64,000 nucleotides of DNA from CALAGJ01 sp964293305 (GCA_964293305.1 CAXYYO010000003.1:1-64000), one strand, 5' to 3'. Numbered from the stretch's first letter, positions 7,851 to 16,985 are shown. Numbers and translations are program-made. The notes: a model not told the origin generated them from the letters alone.

Positions 7851-9533
7851 TTACTCCTCAGAAATTCCGGAGATGGTATTCAATTCCTTCATTTTCTGAG
7901 AATAAATAAGCCTAGCTTTTTTAAATTTACAATTACGAATAATATTTTTTTTGCCATCATTTATTGTAGCAACAGATTTGGCTGAACCCGCATCAAAAAA
8001 ACAATTTTCAATGATATTGTACTGGGGGGAAGTGTTAGCTAAAAATTCGTATGCAATTGCGTCTTCTTCAGCACCTTCAGGGTCTTGTTCTTGTGAAATT
8101 TTGTTTTTCAATTTCTTTTTATATGCCCTTGCTGGCGCTTCTTTTGCTGGGCCGGCTTTACTGGTTTCTTCATCATCACCAATAGCAAAAAGATTCCTCA
8201 TTTGTTCTCCACCATAAAAGTTTACGTTTGTCATACGATTGGAATAACATCCAAATTGTGGATCTTCAATATAACGTTCGTTAAATAATTCTACAAATGG
8301 TCTCTTTTGATATTTTGCTGTTACAACACCATTACTAATTACGTTTTTTCTTGATCGGATGGTTATAAGTCCATGCCTCATTGCCACATCCCCACAATCA
8401 AAAACAAAGCTATCCAATGTTACATTTCTGCAATATTCACCAAAGGAAATCATATCTAAGGTAGCTGTAAAATTCTCTAGTGGCTTATAAGTTCCAGATA
8501 CATTTTTTATTTCTAAATGGTCTGTACCAGTTTTAATCTCTATACCCCGCCAGCCAAATGTTCCTGAAATATTTTTTATGGTGCTTCTTGAAAAAGCATT
8601 TACACCAATAAGCCTAATTCCATTTTCAATTTTCAAGTTTTCTAGATGGCAGTTATATGCATAAGTTCTGAGCGTTATATGTTCTGCATTAAACGCCATA
8701 TTCCGAATAGTTACATTTTCCACAGCTTCAAATGCAGTTTCTGCAAGTGGGTCATAGTTTCCATTTGCTGCTATTTCAGCAGACTCCACATTTTCATCTA
8801 TTGGATATTCAAAGTATAGTTTGCCATTATCAATTTTTACAATTTTACTAACCGTAATATGGTAAGGCAATAATATTTTTTTATCTCCTTGTCTTCTTTT
8901 TAAAGCAGAAGAAAGCATTACAATTTGCCCAATGTGGAAATTACTTAGTTCGCTTTTTTCAGCTATTTCAGCAAATTGTTGACCTGCCTTTATAGCACCG
9001 GATACCTTATACAAGTTAAAGCCTGCATTATCATTATTTAACTTCACAAATGCTACTGCGTTATAGTTTCCCATAAGAAATGCAATGTGCAAAATATCTT
9101 TATCTCTAGTGTTATCATTTGTTATTTTACCATTACCTTTTCCATCAATAGTTAAATTATTGCGAGTTTGTAATGGGTAATTAATTACATATTTTTTTTC
9201 TGCTATTACAGTCCCATTATTTGCAGATGCCATATTGATAGCTTTTTGAAAAGCTGCACCATCCAAGGATATTTCTAAGTCTTTTACTCCGGGATATTCC
9301 TTAGTAGCCTCCGATAGTGTTTTATATCGTTCAGAAATTTTATGCATACTTCCATCACCGGTGGCTCCATACATTTCAGGGGTAAAAATTTTTGATGTTT
9401 GATTGGTAGAGCTGTTTCCAGTCTTAGAAGAATCCGCTTCTTTACATCCATTGATGGAAAGGATTGGTAGATAACTATTTGTTCCAAAAAGACCCATCCA
9501 ACAAAAACTCAATAAAAAGAAAGGTATCTTCAT
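7851..9533 (-). CDS. Right-handed beta-helix (pectate-lyase-like) exported protein
   Basis: A 560-residue protein. The N-terminus is hydrophobic and followed by SINGC near residue 30, a plausible lipoprotein signal. About residues 50-110 contain TPEMYGATGDGSMH and DGAAFQKAINMASANNGTV, the usual entry motif of pectate-lyase-superfamily parallel beta-helices. Repeating short strands with N and G turns (about 270-430, for example NVTIRNMAFNAEHI) form the coils. Residues about 460-500 are an A/K/E-rich low-complexity insert, after which the coils resume. Proteins of this type in polysaccharide loci can be lyases, hydrolases or epimerases acting on the polymer during export. No catalytic residues can be assigned, so the activity is open. 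It lies between the polymerase and the sulfotransferases. Confidence 0.78.
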   Translation of the reverse strand: MKIPFFLLSFCWMGLFGTNSYLPILSINGCKEADSSKTGNSSTNQTSKIFTPEMYGATGDGSMHKISERYKTLSEATKEYPGVKDLEISLDGAAFQKAINMASANNGTVIAEKKYVINYPLQTRNNLTIDGKGNGKITNDNTRDKDILHIAFLMGNYNAVAFVKLNNDNAGFNLYKVSGAIKAGQQFAEIAEKSELSNFHIGQIVMLSSALKRRQGDKKILLPYHITVSKIVKIDNGKLYFEYPIDENVESAEIAANGNYDPLAETAFEAVENVTIRNMAFNAEHITLRTYAYNCHLENLKIENGIRLIGVNAFSRSTIKNISGTFGWRGIEIKTGTDHLEIKNVSGTYKPLENFTATLDMISFGEYCRNVTLDSFVFDCGDVAMRHGLITIRSRKNVISNGVVTAKYQKRPFVELFNERYIEDPQFGCYSNRMTNVNFYGGEQMRNLFAIGDDEETSKAGPAKEAPARAYKKKLKNKISQEQDPEGAEEDAIAYEFLANTSPQYNIIENCFFDAGSAKSVATINDGKKNIIRNCKFKKARLIYSQKMKELNTISGISEE

Positions 9534-9563
9534 AATATTTAATTTTAAAAAGCATCAAAGTAC

Positions 9564-11009
9564 TTATGATACTTTATTCTTATTAGTCTGTGCAAATTTT
9601 ACAATAAAATATATTGGTAAGAGCCCTGTAAACACTTTTACAATACATGCACTAAAATCTCCGCCAATAGTTTTTAAAGAAAATGGCATAAAAACAAGTA
9701 TATAAATAACCATACCAAATATACTTATTCCCCTCACAGATTTAAATGCATCATAAAATACTCTTAATGCAAGACCAAAAATGAACATACCCAGAACAAT
9801 GCCTACATACCAAAAATTCAGATATAATTCTGCTATAAATCCAGGAGGCACCCCTCCACCCTCAGAGTTACTGTCTCGTTTTTCATAAATGAATTCTCCG
9901 ATAACCCTACCTTCTGTCATTTCAGGTTTTTGGGGCCAATATTCTCTTGGTATAGGTGCCAATATCCAGAGTATAAGCGTTTCTCCAAATTGAAATTGCA
10001 TTTTCTCAGGCATTCTATCAATTATATGAGATGTTTTATCTACCCCCAAGAAATTTAAACTTGTAACCATGATTACTAGAGGGTTTGTAGAAACTTCCGT
10101 TGACGATCTTTCTTTTGCATGAGACTCCCTAAGTGTAGTCATAATAACCAAAACTACAGAAGCAAGTGCCACGATTGGAATGATTTGCCTGATCTTTATC
10201 CCTCCTTTTAGATAATGATAAATTAATCCAATATTTATCAGCACATACATAGCATTTGTACGAGAACTTACAATAAATGGATAAGCCATATTTAAAAAAA
10301 ATAGGAGGAATAGAAACAACCCTAGAGCAGAAAATAATTTTACCTTATTCTGTAGAAAATAGATAAACATTACATAGAAAATAGGTTCAATTATATCCAT
10401 AAACATGCGGTAGTATCCTAAGGAGGAATAACTACCTTCTTCAACCTCAAAATGTCTTTTCTTGGAAATACTAGATGAGTCACTTAAGTCCACACCCATT
10501 TTATCAAAAAACAAAGTAGCTACAATCATACTAACCAAAGTGAGTATAATAGCCAAGGGTAAAAATCTCTTTAGACTGATGGGTGTGTTAAAAATGGGGT
10601 AATCAGTCCATTTTGCAAAATTTTTTACTGGATATGAATATCCAATTAATAGAAAAGTAAAACCAAGATAAATAGCGACTATCCCTTTAAGAATGATTGT
10701 TGGTGGCTTGTCCAAGAGCATCAACCACTTGGTATCATATTGTAGGGGTGATACAATAAAAAATGAGCGAAGCACAGTACCTATCATCAAAGACATGAGA
10801 ATTAGAACTAAAGGATGAGTAGGATCAAATTGTTCACCCTTCTTTGTCATAGGGAGTAAAAGCATATTCACTAATGGCACTGTAAGCAGTGCAATCAGAT
10901 AGTTTGGCTGGCCAATTGCTATTACATACAAACTGCCACCAATGGTTATTGATGCAAGTAAGATATGCACCATAACAAGTATGGAATAAAAACTAATTTT
11001 CTGGTTCAT
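9564..11009 (-). CDS. Wzy-type O-antigen/exopolysaccharide polymerase
   Basis: A 481-residue polytopic membrane protein with about 11-12 hydrophobic segments. Its long non-membrane stretch (about residues 285-395) contains SLNFLGVDKTSHIIDRMPE, FGETLILWILAPIPREYWPQKP and VPPGFIAELYLNFW. This last pattern, a P-P-G-F-x-x-E-L-Y strand before a final pair of membrane helices, is characteristic of oligosaccharide repeat-unit polymerases. Such enzymes join flipped repeat units on the periplasmic side of the inner membrane. Position directly downstream of wza and wzc and upstream of the modifying enzymes supports the role. Repeat-unit specificity cannot be predicted because Wzy proteins are too diverse. 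No anomaly is seen. Confidence 0.85.
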   Translation of the reverse strand: MNQKISFYSILVMVHILLASITIGGSLYVIAIGQPNYLIALLTVPLVNMLLLPMTKKGEQFDPTHPLVLILMSLMIGTVLRSFFIVSPLQYDTKWLMLLDKPPTIILKGIVAIYLGFTFLLIGYSYPVKNFAKWTDYPIFNTPISLKRFLPLAIILTLVSMIVATLFFDKMGVDLSDSSSISKKRHFEVEEGSYSSLGYYRMFMDIIEPIFYVMFIYFLQNKVKLFSALGLFLFLLFFLNMAYPFIVSSRTNAMYVLINIGLIYHYLKGGIKIRQIIPIVALASVVLVIMTTLRESHAKERSSTEVSTNPLVIMVTSLNFLGVDKTSHIIDRMPEKMQFQFGETLILWILAPIPREYWPQKPEMTEGRVIGEFIYEKRDSNSEGGGVPPGFIAELYLNFWYVGIVLGMFIFGLALRVFYDAFKSVRGISIFGMVIYILVFMPFSLKTIGGDFSACIVKVFTGLLPIYFIVKFAQTNKNKVS

Positions 11010-11047
11010 GATTTCTATCCAAAAAATAGATAATTTAAGTACCCTAT

Positions 11048-13420
11048 TTAACTCTTTACACGCTTACGGAAGAACTTAGATTGCTTCTTTTCGTCACTGT
11101 AGTATCCATTGCCATATCCGTATCCATATCCGTAATAATTACCATACTGATACCTACCAGTCTTTTTTACATCATTTACAATAGCATAAAGATTACCGGG
11201 ATGCTTAGTATGCATTTCATTGAGTTGATTTACACACATCTTAAAACTAAAGCCTAGTCTTATAACAAATAAATTGATATCAGAAAATTTTGTAAGTAAC
11301 TGAGTATCTGTTACTATTCCATAAGGTGGAGAATCCACGATAATAACATCAAAGTTTTGTTTTAATGTTTCAAGCAATGATTCATTAAATTTAGATAAAA
11401 TCAGTTCTGCAGGATTTGGGGGAACAGGACCTGAAGAAAGGATATAGAGATTATTAAAACTAGGTGCCTTTGACACAAATTCAAGAATTGATTTGTCATT
11501 TGTGATGGCATAGTTTGAAAAGCCAAGTTCATTTGATAAGCCGAAGATTTTAGAGAGTGTTGGCTTTCTAAGATCCATTTCCATTAACAATACTTTTTTT
11601 CCTGCAAGGGCAAATAATTGTCCTATGTTTCCTGAAATAAAAGATTTACCTTCTCCAGAACTTGATGAAGTAGATAGTATAACGGGACAATTATTCGTGC
11701 CTGCAATAAAATCGAGATTAGTACGTAGCACTCTAAGCTGTTCGGCTACAGCATTTCTACTATCTTTATTAACTGAAAGTAAACCAGCATTTTCACTATG
11801 GCCTATCTGTGCAATTATTGAAACCTTAGTACCCGAAGTAATCTCTTCTTTTGTATTTATTCTATTGTTGAATAGATCCTTTAATAAGATAATTAGAGTT
11901 GGTACTGCTAAGCCAAGCATTAAAGCTGCAGCAATAATGACCATCTTGTCAGGAAAGTATGGTAAGTAATCAGACTTTGGAGTTTCTATTACTGTAGCAT
12001 TAGAAACATTTGAAGCTTTAGTAATGGATGTTTCTTCCTTTTTCTGAAGTAAGTATAGATATAGTGCCTGTTTAACATCTTTCTCCCTAGTGAAATCTAT
12101 ATATTGTCTCTCCTGGGCAGGAGCAGCATATACCATTTGGTTTATCTTTTCATTTTGGACTACTATTTGGTTTCTACCTATTTCTATATTTTTCTTTTGA
12201 TTGGATAGATTACGTTCAATGTCATTCCTAAGCGTTGTAATCTGAGCGTTTATATTTTGGATAAGTGGATTGGATTCTTTTACTGATACCAGTAGTTTAC
12301 TTTTTTGTATGAGGAGCGAATTATATTGTTGAATTAATAAGACAAATGAAGGGTCATTTGTAATGAGAGCAGGCACTGGTCTGTTATTGTTTTTATCTGT
12401 GTTTACAAAAGTTAGCATCGTATTTATGATGCCTAACTGTACATCAGATTCATTTAGTTTCTGATAATATTCCGAACCACTAGTTATAATCGCCTTAGCT
12501 TGCTCATCTAGATTCACTAATTTATTTGCCTGCTTAAAGCCCTCTATATCTTTTTCAATAATACCAAGTTCTCCAGATACAATTCCTATTCTTTCATTGA
12601 TGAAGGCTATGGTACTATCATTCATCTCATTTTTTTCAATGAGGTTTCTATTCATGTATGCATCAATTAGTGCTTTAAGAAAGTCCTCTCCTTTTCTTGG
12701 CACATTGGAATTATAGTTTAATATTAAAATGGAGGTTTCCTTATCATCGTACAAAACACTGTAGTTATTTTTAATTTCTGCCAGCATTGCTTCTTTTGAA
12801 CGAATAGTAAGCACATAAGGTTTTTCTAAAAAAGCCTGCCCAGTTGAATTCAATATCAACTTCCCTGTTGGTAAAGCAAGAGTATCCCCAATTTTCCCTT
12901 TATATGAATTTTCCCCCAATGTTAATAAAAAGTCTGTTACAGTGTTTGCTTTCTTAAACTCAATATGCATGTTGATATCAGGCAAACTATCAGACGCAGG
13001 TTCAAAATAAGCCTTAAAAGGAGAACGTTTATATTGATCTACATCTCTTATACTTCCCTCTGTACGATAAACTTTTGTAAGATCCATTTTATCTACAACT
13101 CTATTCAGTAAATCTCTAGTTTGCAAAATATAAAGCTCATTGTAGATATTATTTTGTACGTCAAATAAACCACTAAAATCCATCACTTGGGGTGATGGCA
13201 ACATACCAGAAGTAGCCCCTTTAGAACCCTCTGGTTCTTGAATCAATAACTTGGAATGAATTTTATACATTGGGTTGGAGTACCTAATATATATTGCTCC
13301 AAGCAGTATACAAAGAAATAAACTCAGTAAATAATACTTCCAAAAATAAAGAAATTTGAAAATTATTTTTTTGATATCAAAAATATCATCCTGAATGAGG
13401 GTATTTTTATTATCACTCAT
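11048..13420 (-). CDS. wzc: Wzc-like polysaccharide co-polymerase / BY-kinase
   Basis: A 790-residue inner membrane protein that controls chain length and export in Wzx/Wzy systems. A first membrane segment lies near residues 30-50, then the Wzz domain and a long periplasmic coiled coil (about 250-440). A second membrane segment follows near 490-512. The C-terminal cytoplasmic tyrosine kinase has Walker A SSSSGEGKSF (about 580-592), Walker A' VLLMEMDLRKPTL and Walker B VIIVDSPPYG. The tail is a tyrosine cluster, QYGNYYGYGYGYGNGYY (about 763-779), the autophosphorylated segment of this family. It sits 21 bases downstream of wza. All kinase motifs appear intact, so the enzyme is expected to be active, with phosphorylation cycles regulating polymer assembly. 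Confidence 0.93.
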   Translation of the reverse strand: MSDNKNTLIQDDIFDIKKIIFKFLYFWKYYLLSLFLCILLGAIYIRYSNPMYKIHSKLLIQEPEGSKGATSGMLPSPQVMDFSGLFDVQNNIYNELYILQTRDLLNRVVDKMDLTKVYRTEGSIRDVDQYKRSPFKAYFEPASDSLPDINMHIEFKKANTVTDFLLTLGENSYKGKIGDTLALPTGKLILNSTGQAFLEKPYVLTIRSKEAMLAEIKNNYSVLYDDKETSILILNYNSNVPRKGEDFLKALIDAYMNRNLIEKNEMNDSTIAFINERIGIVSGELGIIEKDIEGFKQANKLVNLDEQAKAIITSGSEYYQKLNESDVQLGIINTMLTFVNTDKNNNRPVPALITNDPSFVLLIQQYNSLLIQKSKLLVSVKESNPLIQNINAQITTLRNDIERNLSNQKKNIEIGRNQIVVQNEKINQMVYAAPAQERQYIDFTREKDVKQALYLYLLQKKEETSITKASNVSNATVIETPKSDYLPYFPDKMVIIAAALMLGLAVPTLIILLKDLFNNRINTKEEITSGTKVSIIAQIGHSENAGLLSVNKDSRNAVAEQLRVLRTNLDFIAGTNNCPVILSTSSSSGEGKSFISGNIGQLFALAGKKVLLMEMDLRKPTLSKIFGLSNELGFSNYAITNDKSILEFVSKAPSFNNLYILSSGPVPPNPAELILSKFNESLLETLKQNFDVIIVDSPPYGIVTDTQLLTKFSDINLFVIRLGFSFKMCVNQLNEMHTKHPGNLYAIVNDVKKTGRYQYGNYYGYGYGYGNGYYSDEKKQSKFFRKRVKS

Positions 13421-13441
13421 TTTATTATAATTTACGGATTA

Positions 13442-14284
13442 TTATTTAAATAAGATGCGGCTTACAATAATTAGGAGTATTGATAACCCCGCACTATAAA
13501 GTGCTATTTCTCTATTTCTATATGCGTCTGTTGTTGCTACTTTTGAATCTGTTGGCTCCACATACAATATATCGTTTGGTTCTAAATAAAAATAGGGAGA
13601 AGAAATAACTTCTTTTGAATTCAAATCAAGTCTGACCAACTTTTTATAGGTAAGGCTATCCCTTATCAATAATACATTTTCTCTGCGGCCATATATGGTC
13701 ATATCACCAGCTAGACCTAAAGCATCAAATACATTTACTTTCTCATTGGGAATAATATATGAAGATGGTCGTGCTACTTCACCTAAAACGGTAATTTTAT
13801 AATTCGCAAAGCGTACGTTAATTACAGGCTCATTAAAAAATTTATCAACCTGTTTACGTATTTCTTCCTTTGCATCTTCTGTAGAAAGACCTGATATTTT
13901 AACCCTTCCTACAAAGGGTAGTTCCACCCTGCCCTCTTTATCCACTAAGTATCCGTTAGATGCTTGCCCTGTAGTAGCACTTCCTAATACAGGCACATTA
14001 CCTCCAATTCCTGTAGTGCTAGTACCACTATTAAGCAGTGATGTTACTTCATTATCAATAGTTTGTATTGTAATAGTCAATACATCATCAGGTTTAATAA
14101 GCGGGCTTCTGAAGGCGTGTGTTTGAACAGCTTCAGGCAAAGAACTATCTGAAAAATCTTTAAAATAAGCAATGCGTTCATAATGCTTACAAGAGGACAT
14201 CCATATCAACATGCATAAGAAAGATAGTCGTATGGTTGACACAAATACCCCGGGAAAATACTTAGTCATAGTTTTCATTTTCAC
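13442..14284 (-). CDS. wza: Wza-like polysaccharide export lipoprotein
   Basis: A 280-residue outer-membrane export protein. A signal peptide ends in a lipobox-like WMSSC (Cys about residue 32). Next comes the polysaccharide export domain (LIKPDDVLTITIQTID, then VDKEGRVELPFVGRVKISG). An SLBB-type domain follows (ITVLGEVARPSSYIIP, VNVFDALGLAGDMTIYGRRENVLLIRD). The last 20 residues form one hydrophobic helix ending in RILFK. Family members make the periplasm-spanning exit channel with Wzc. It is the first gene of the polysaccharide operon; a good Bacteroidota promoter lies just upstream. Of three closely spaced ATG codons (residues 1, 3 and 6) I keep the first, but the exact start is uncertain. 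An inner-facing C-terminal helix is common in short Bacteroidota Wza proteins. Confidence 0.9.
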   Translation of the reverse strand: MKMKTMTKYFPGVFVSTIRLSFLCMLIWMSSCKHYERIAYFKDFSDSSLPEAVQTHAFRSPLIKPDDVLTITIQTIDNEVTSLLNSGTSTTGIGGNVPVLGSATTGQASNGYLVDKEGRVELPFVGRVKISGLSTEDAKEEIRKQVDKFFNEPVINVRFANYKITVLGEVARPSSYIIPNEKVNVFDALGLAGDMTIYGRRENVLLIRDSLTYKKLVRLDLNSKEVISSPYFYLEPNDILYVEPTDSKVATTDAYRNREIALYSAGLSILLIIVSRILFK

Positions 14285-14295
14285 TGGAAAAGGTG

Positions 14296-14325
14296 CAAAT
14301 TTCGAGATTTCTAATTGTATAGCAA
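14296..14325 (-). promoter_or_regulatory. Putative promoter of the polysaccharide operon
   Basis: On the minus strand TTG (14325-14323) is followed after 19 bases by GAAATTTG (14303-14296). This is a one-base departure from the Bacteroidota -7 consensus TAnnTTTG, at the same spacing as the two tRNA promoters of this window. It lies 12-41 bases upstream of the wza start, in the 53-base gap after the thioesterase gene. It would start the transcript covering wza to the flippase. Confidence 0.5.
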
Positions 14326-14337
14326 TTTATTTTATTA

Positions 14338-14793
14338 TTAAGTACTAACAATTTCCCAATAAAAATTTTCATTTTTAGGTATTTGTAGAAATCTCTCTTT
14401 GAAAATTTCTGGGGGGCTTATAAGTTTTCTTGTTGGTATGTATAACCAAGCTCCATCCACTGTTAGCGTAGCACAATGTATGTTTTCATTCTTTTTAATT
14501 TCATGCTGAATGCTCCATCGGCTTAAATCCGACTTGCATCTTAAAAGCTTTACGTCAATGGAAACAGCATCCCCAAAATGTATCTCTTTTTTAAAAATGC
14601 ACTCCTCTCTAAATAAAATAGGCCCAAATTGCTCTTTTGCAAACACCTGTGCTGTAAAACCATGGTCATTCAAAAAACACAATCTTGTATAAGCTCCCCA
14701 ATCATAATAAACGGAGTGTCGAACATGCATATTTGCATCAATATCAGACCATCGTATTTCTGGACTTTTACTATAGTGTTCCATTCTAATCAA
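14338..14793 (-). CDS. Acyl-CoA thioesterase, hotdog fold
   Basis: A 151-residue protein of the 4-hydroxybenzoyl-CoA thioesterase-like hotdog family. The N-terminal PEIRWSDIDANMHVRHSVYYDW carries the D-x-D-x-N-x-H pattern in which the aspartate is the usual catalytic residue. The later strands (CIFKKEIHFGDAVSIDVKLL, then SIQHEIKKNENIHCATLTVDGAWL) complete the fold. It probably hydrolyses an acyl-CoA or acyl carrier thioester in the cytoplasm; the substrate is unknown. The start codon is three bases after the stop of the YihY/BrkB gene, so the two are co-transcribed and probably belong to the mltG operon rather than to the polysaccharide genes downstream, which have their own promoter. Confidence 0.82.
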   Translation of the reverse strand: MIRMEHYSKSPEIRWSDIDANMHVRHSVYYDWGAYTRLCFLNDHGFTAQVFAKEQFGPILFREECIFKKEIHFGDAVSIDVKLLRCKSDLSRWSIQHEIKKNENIHCATLTVDGAWLYIPTRKLISPPEIFKERFLQIPKNENFYWEIVST

Positions 14794-14796
14794 ATT

Positions 14797-15741
14797 TTAG
14801 TTCTTTTTCCGCTTTTCTGCCTGCCATTTCAAATAATGAATACTTACATTAAGTTCGTAACCAATCAGTAACATTAATGCATTGTAAAACATCAGTAGCA
14901 TAATCAATAGTAATGCACCTACTGAACCATATACTTTGTTATAAGCAGCAAAGTTTTGAGCCCAAATTGAAAAAAGCCATGTGGCTATCATTATAAGCAC
15001 TGTGGCCAAAATGGCACCTGGTGAAATCAAATTCCATCTTTTATGTACGGAAGGGGCATATTTATAAATGAACGCAATAGAGAAAAGGAACAAGCTGATG
15101 GTAAGCAAAAATCGAATGATGCCCAACCAAAAAATTGTAGTGGCTCTCCTTATTTCAAATGAGAGTAACAATTTTTTGAATAACTCTCCCTGCCCTATAG
15201 TGAGAATAATTGTACCTACAAGTAGAAGTAATAATACCATGGTAAGTCTAATTGCTCTCCAGCGATAAATAAAAAAATTTCCCTTTCTTTTTTCAGGCAA
15301 TGATTTATCAAAAGCTCTTATGATTCCCGCCATTGCGTTGGAGGAATAATAAACTGCCACTACAAAGCCTATGGAAAGTAACCCTGTTTTAGGAATATTC
15401 AATAATTCATTGAGGTTTGACACAATAAGTTCTCTTGACTCGGGGTTTGGCATTGCTTCACTAATCAACCTATTTAACTCATTAAAGATGCGCTCAGATG
15501 CTGGGAAATACGGCAGCAGGGTAAATAAAAAAATAGCAGATGCGGGTATTGCCATTATAAAATTGAAAGCAATAGATGATGCCCTATCTCTTAGCCCAAT
15601 AGTATTGATTTGACCTACAATAAAATGTACAACATCATAAATTGGAATTCCAGCAAAACCAGGAATACTCCATACTTTGCTTTTAATAAGCAAGAATGAT
15701 ATCCACTTCGTTTCTATTATTTTTTTCTCAACCCTATTCAA
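14797..15741 (-). CDS. YihY/virulence factor BrkB family membrane protein
   Basis: A 314-residue inner membrane protein with about six hydrophobic segments. Family marks are the early GLRDRASSIAFNFIMAIPASAIFLF, the periplasmic helix region with PNPESRELIVSNLNELLN, YYSSNAMAGIIRAFDKS and the C-terminal YGSVGALLLIMLLMFYNALMLLIGYELN. YihY proteins were once called RNase BN, which is now known to be wrong for the family; their function is unsettled. The gene sits five bases after mltG and three before the thioesterase gene, in a three-gene unit. No anomaly is seen. Confidence 0.9.
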   Translation of the reverse strand: MNRVEKKIIETKWISFLLIKSKVWSIPGFAGIPIYDVVHFIVGQINTIGLRDRASSIAFNFIMAIPASAIFLFTLLPYFPASERIFNELNRLISEAMPNPESRELIVSNLNELLNIPKTGLLSIGFVVAVYYSSNAMAGIIRAFDKSLPEKRKGNFFIYRWRAIRLTMVLLLLLVGTIILTIGQGELFKKLLLSFEIRRATTIFWLGIIRFLLTISLFLFSIAFIYKYAPSVHKRWNLISPGAILATVLIMIATWLFSIWAQNFAAYNKVYGSVGALLLIMLLMFYNALMLLIGYELNVSIHYLKWQAEKRKKN

Positions 15742-15746
15742 AATTT

Positions 15747-16784
15747 TTATTGCTTTTGCTGCTTTTTGCGAAGAAGAAAGGCATTTAGGCTATCCTGATA
15801 TTCTTTTGCATATTGATTATGCTCAGCAAAAGTAACACTGAAATGGTGATAACCACTAAAATCACTTTTAGCTACAAAAAATATATAATCAGTCTTTTGT
15901 GCATCAAGTACTGCATCAATGGTTACTATTTGAGGCGTACAAATTGGACCCGGCGGAAGTCCAACATGTTTATAAGTGTTGAATGGTGATTCAACCTCCA
16001 AGTGTTTGTATAAAATTCTTTTAAGGCTAAAGTCTTTTAATGCAAATTTGATTGTGGGATCAGCTCCCAGGGGCATATTTCTATTTACCCTATTTATATA
16101 AACACTTGCTACATTTCCTTTCTCATCATTTTTATTGGTTTCTTCTTCAACAATTGAGGCAATGGTGTACACCTGCTCTGTTGTGAAACCAATTGCACTG
16201 GCTTTCTCAAAACGATTATTTTTTGACCAAAACTTTTTCTGTTCTGAAACAAGTCTGGAATAAATAATATTTGGCGATGCTGTCCAATTCAATTCATAAG
16301 TATTTGGAATGATTGCTGTCATCCAGGTATCTGTTGAACAACTAAACGATGCAAGCGTATCAGTATTTATAAGAAATCTGTACATAGCTGCACTGTCTAT
16401 CATGAAATTTTTTGCAACTAATTTTGAAAGATCCTCTGGTGTTCTCAGTTTATTAATAATAAGTTTAACAGCGGATTGTTGATTCCTTCTAAATAACATG
16501 ACCAGCTCATACAAATTCATCCCTTTTTTAATTTCAAAGCGTCCCGCCGTAACTCTATTCCAACTATTAGATATATCCATCATCCAAAACCAGACTCCAC
16601 TTCTCTTTATCAATGAAGCAGTATCTACTTGTAACCGTATTTCATTTTTTGCATCTATGCCAGGCTTTACATATACATATTGCTTCTCTTTTTCAAAATT
16701 GGTAGCACCACTCAACAATAAATATAAGCCCCATGTAATGGCAACAATAAGAATGATACAGCCAGAGAGTAAGAATTTACGCAT
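15747..16784 (-). CDS. mltG: Endolytic transglycosylase MltG
   Basis: A 345-residue protein with one N-terminal membrane anchor (about residues 4-24) and a periplasmic YceG domain. TIASIVEEETNKNDEKGNVA carries the catalytic glutamate. It is followed by YINRVNRNMPLGADPTIKFAL and GLPPGPICTPQIVTIDAVL, all hallmarks of MltG. The enzyme cleaves nascent peptidoglycan glycan strands inside the chain and is thought to set strand length. The N-terminal region (about 45-115) resembles the LysM-like part that precedes the catalytic domain. The gene begins only six bases beyond a terminator-like hairpin downstream of tRNA-Ala, so its transcription may depend on read-through from the tRNA promoter. It heads a unit with the BrkB-family and thioesterase genes. 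Confidence 0.93.
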   Translation of the reverse strand: MRKFLLSGCIILIVAITWGLYLLLSGATNFEKEKQYVYVKPGIDAKNEIRLQVDTASLIKRSGVWFWMMDISNSWNRVTAGRFEIKKGMNLYELVMLFRRNQQSAVKLIINKLRTPEDLSKLVAKNFMIDSAAMYRFLINTDTLASFSCSTDTWMTAIIPNTYELNWTASPNIIYSRLVSEQKKFWSKNNRFEKASAIGFTTEQVYTIASIVEEETNKNDEKGNVASVYINRVNRNMPLGADPTIKFALKDFSLKRILYKHLEVESPFNTYKHVGLPPGPICTPQIVTIDAVLDAQKTDYIFFVAKSDFSGYHHFSVTFAEHNQYAKEYQDSLNAFLLRKKQQKQ

Positions 16785-16789
16785 AACTA

Positions 16790-16816
16790 AAAAATAAAAA
16801 CCGCCATTTGGCGGTT
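16790..16816 (-). terminator. Hairpin with T-run after tRNA-Ala
   Basis: Read on the minus strand, AACCGCC and GGCGGTT pair around a four-base loop (16816-16799) and run straight into T-rich sequence ending at the mltG leader. This is a good intrinsic terminator for the tRNA-Ala transcript, lying eight bases past the tRNA end. Confidence 0.75.
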
Positions 16817-16823
16817 AAAAAAT

Positions 16824-16898
<75 letters not shown>

Positions 16899-16920
16899 AT
16901 TGCTTAGCTATAAAACAAAG

Positions 16921-16951
16921 CAAAAATAGGTAGGTGATTTAATTCACCAAA
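16921..16951 (-). promoter_or_regulatory. Promoter of tRNA-Ala
   Basis: On the minus strand TTTG (16951-16948), a 19-base spacer and TATTTTTG (16928-16921) match the Bacteroidota primary sigma consensus exactly. The 22 bases between the -7 box and the tRNA 5' end leave room for a short leader. Confidence 0.75.
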
Positions 16952-16985
16952 AATATCATACGCTCTAATCATCTTTGGTATCATC

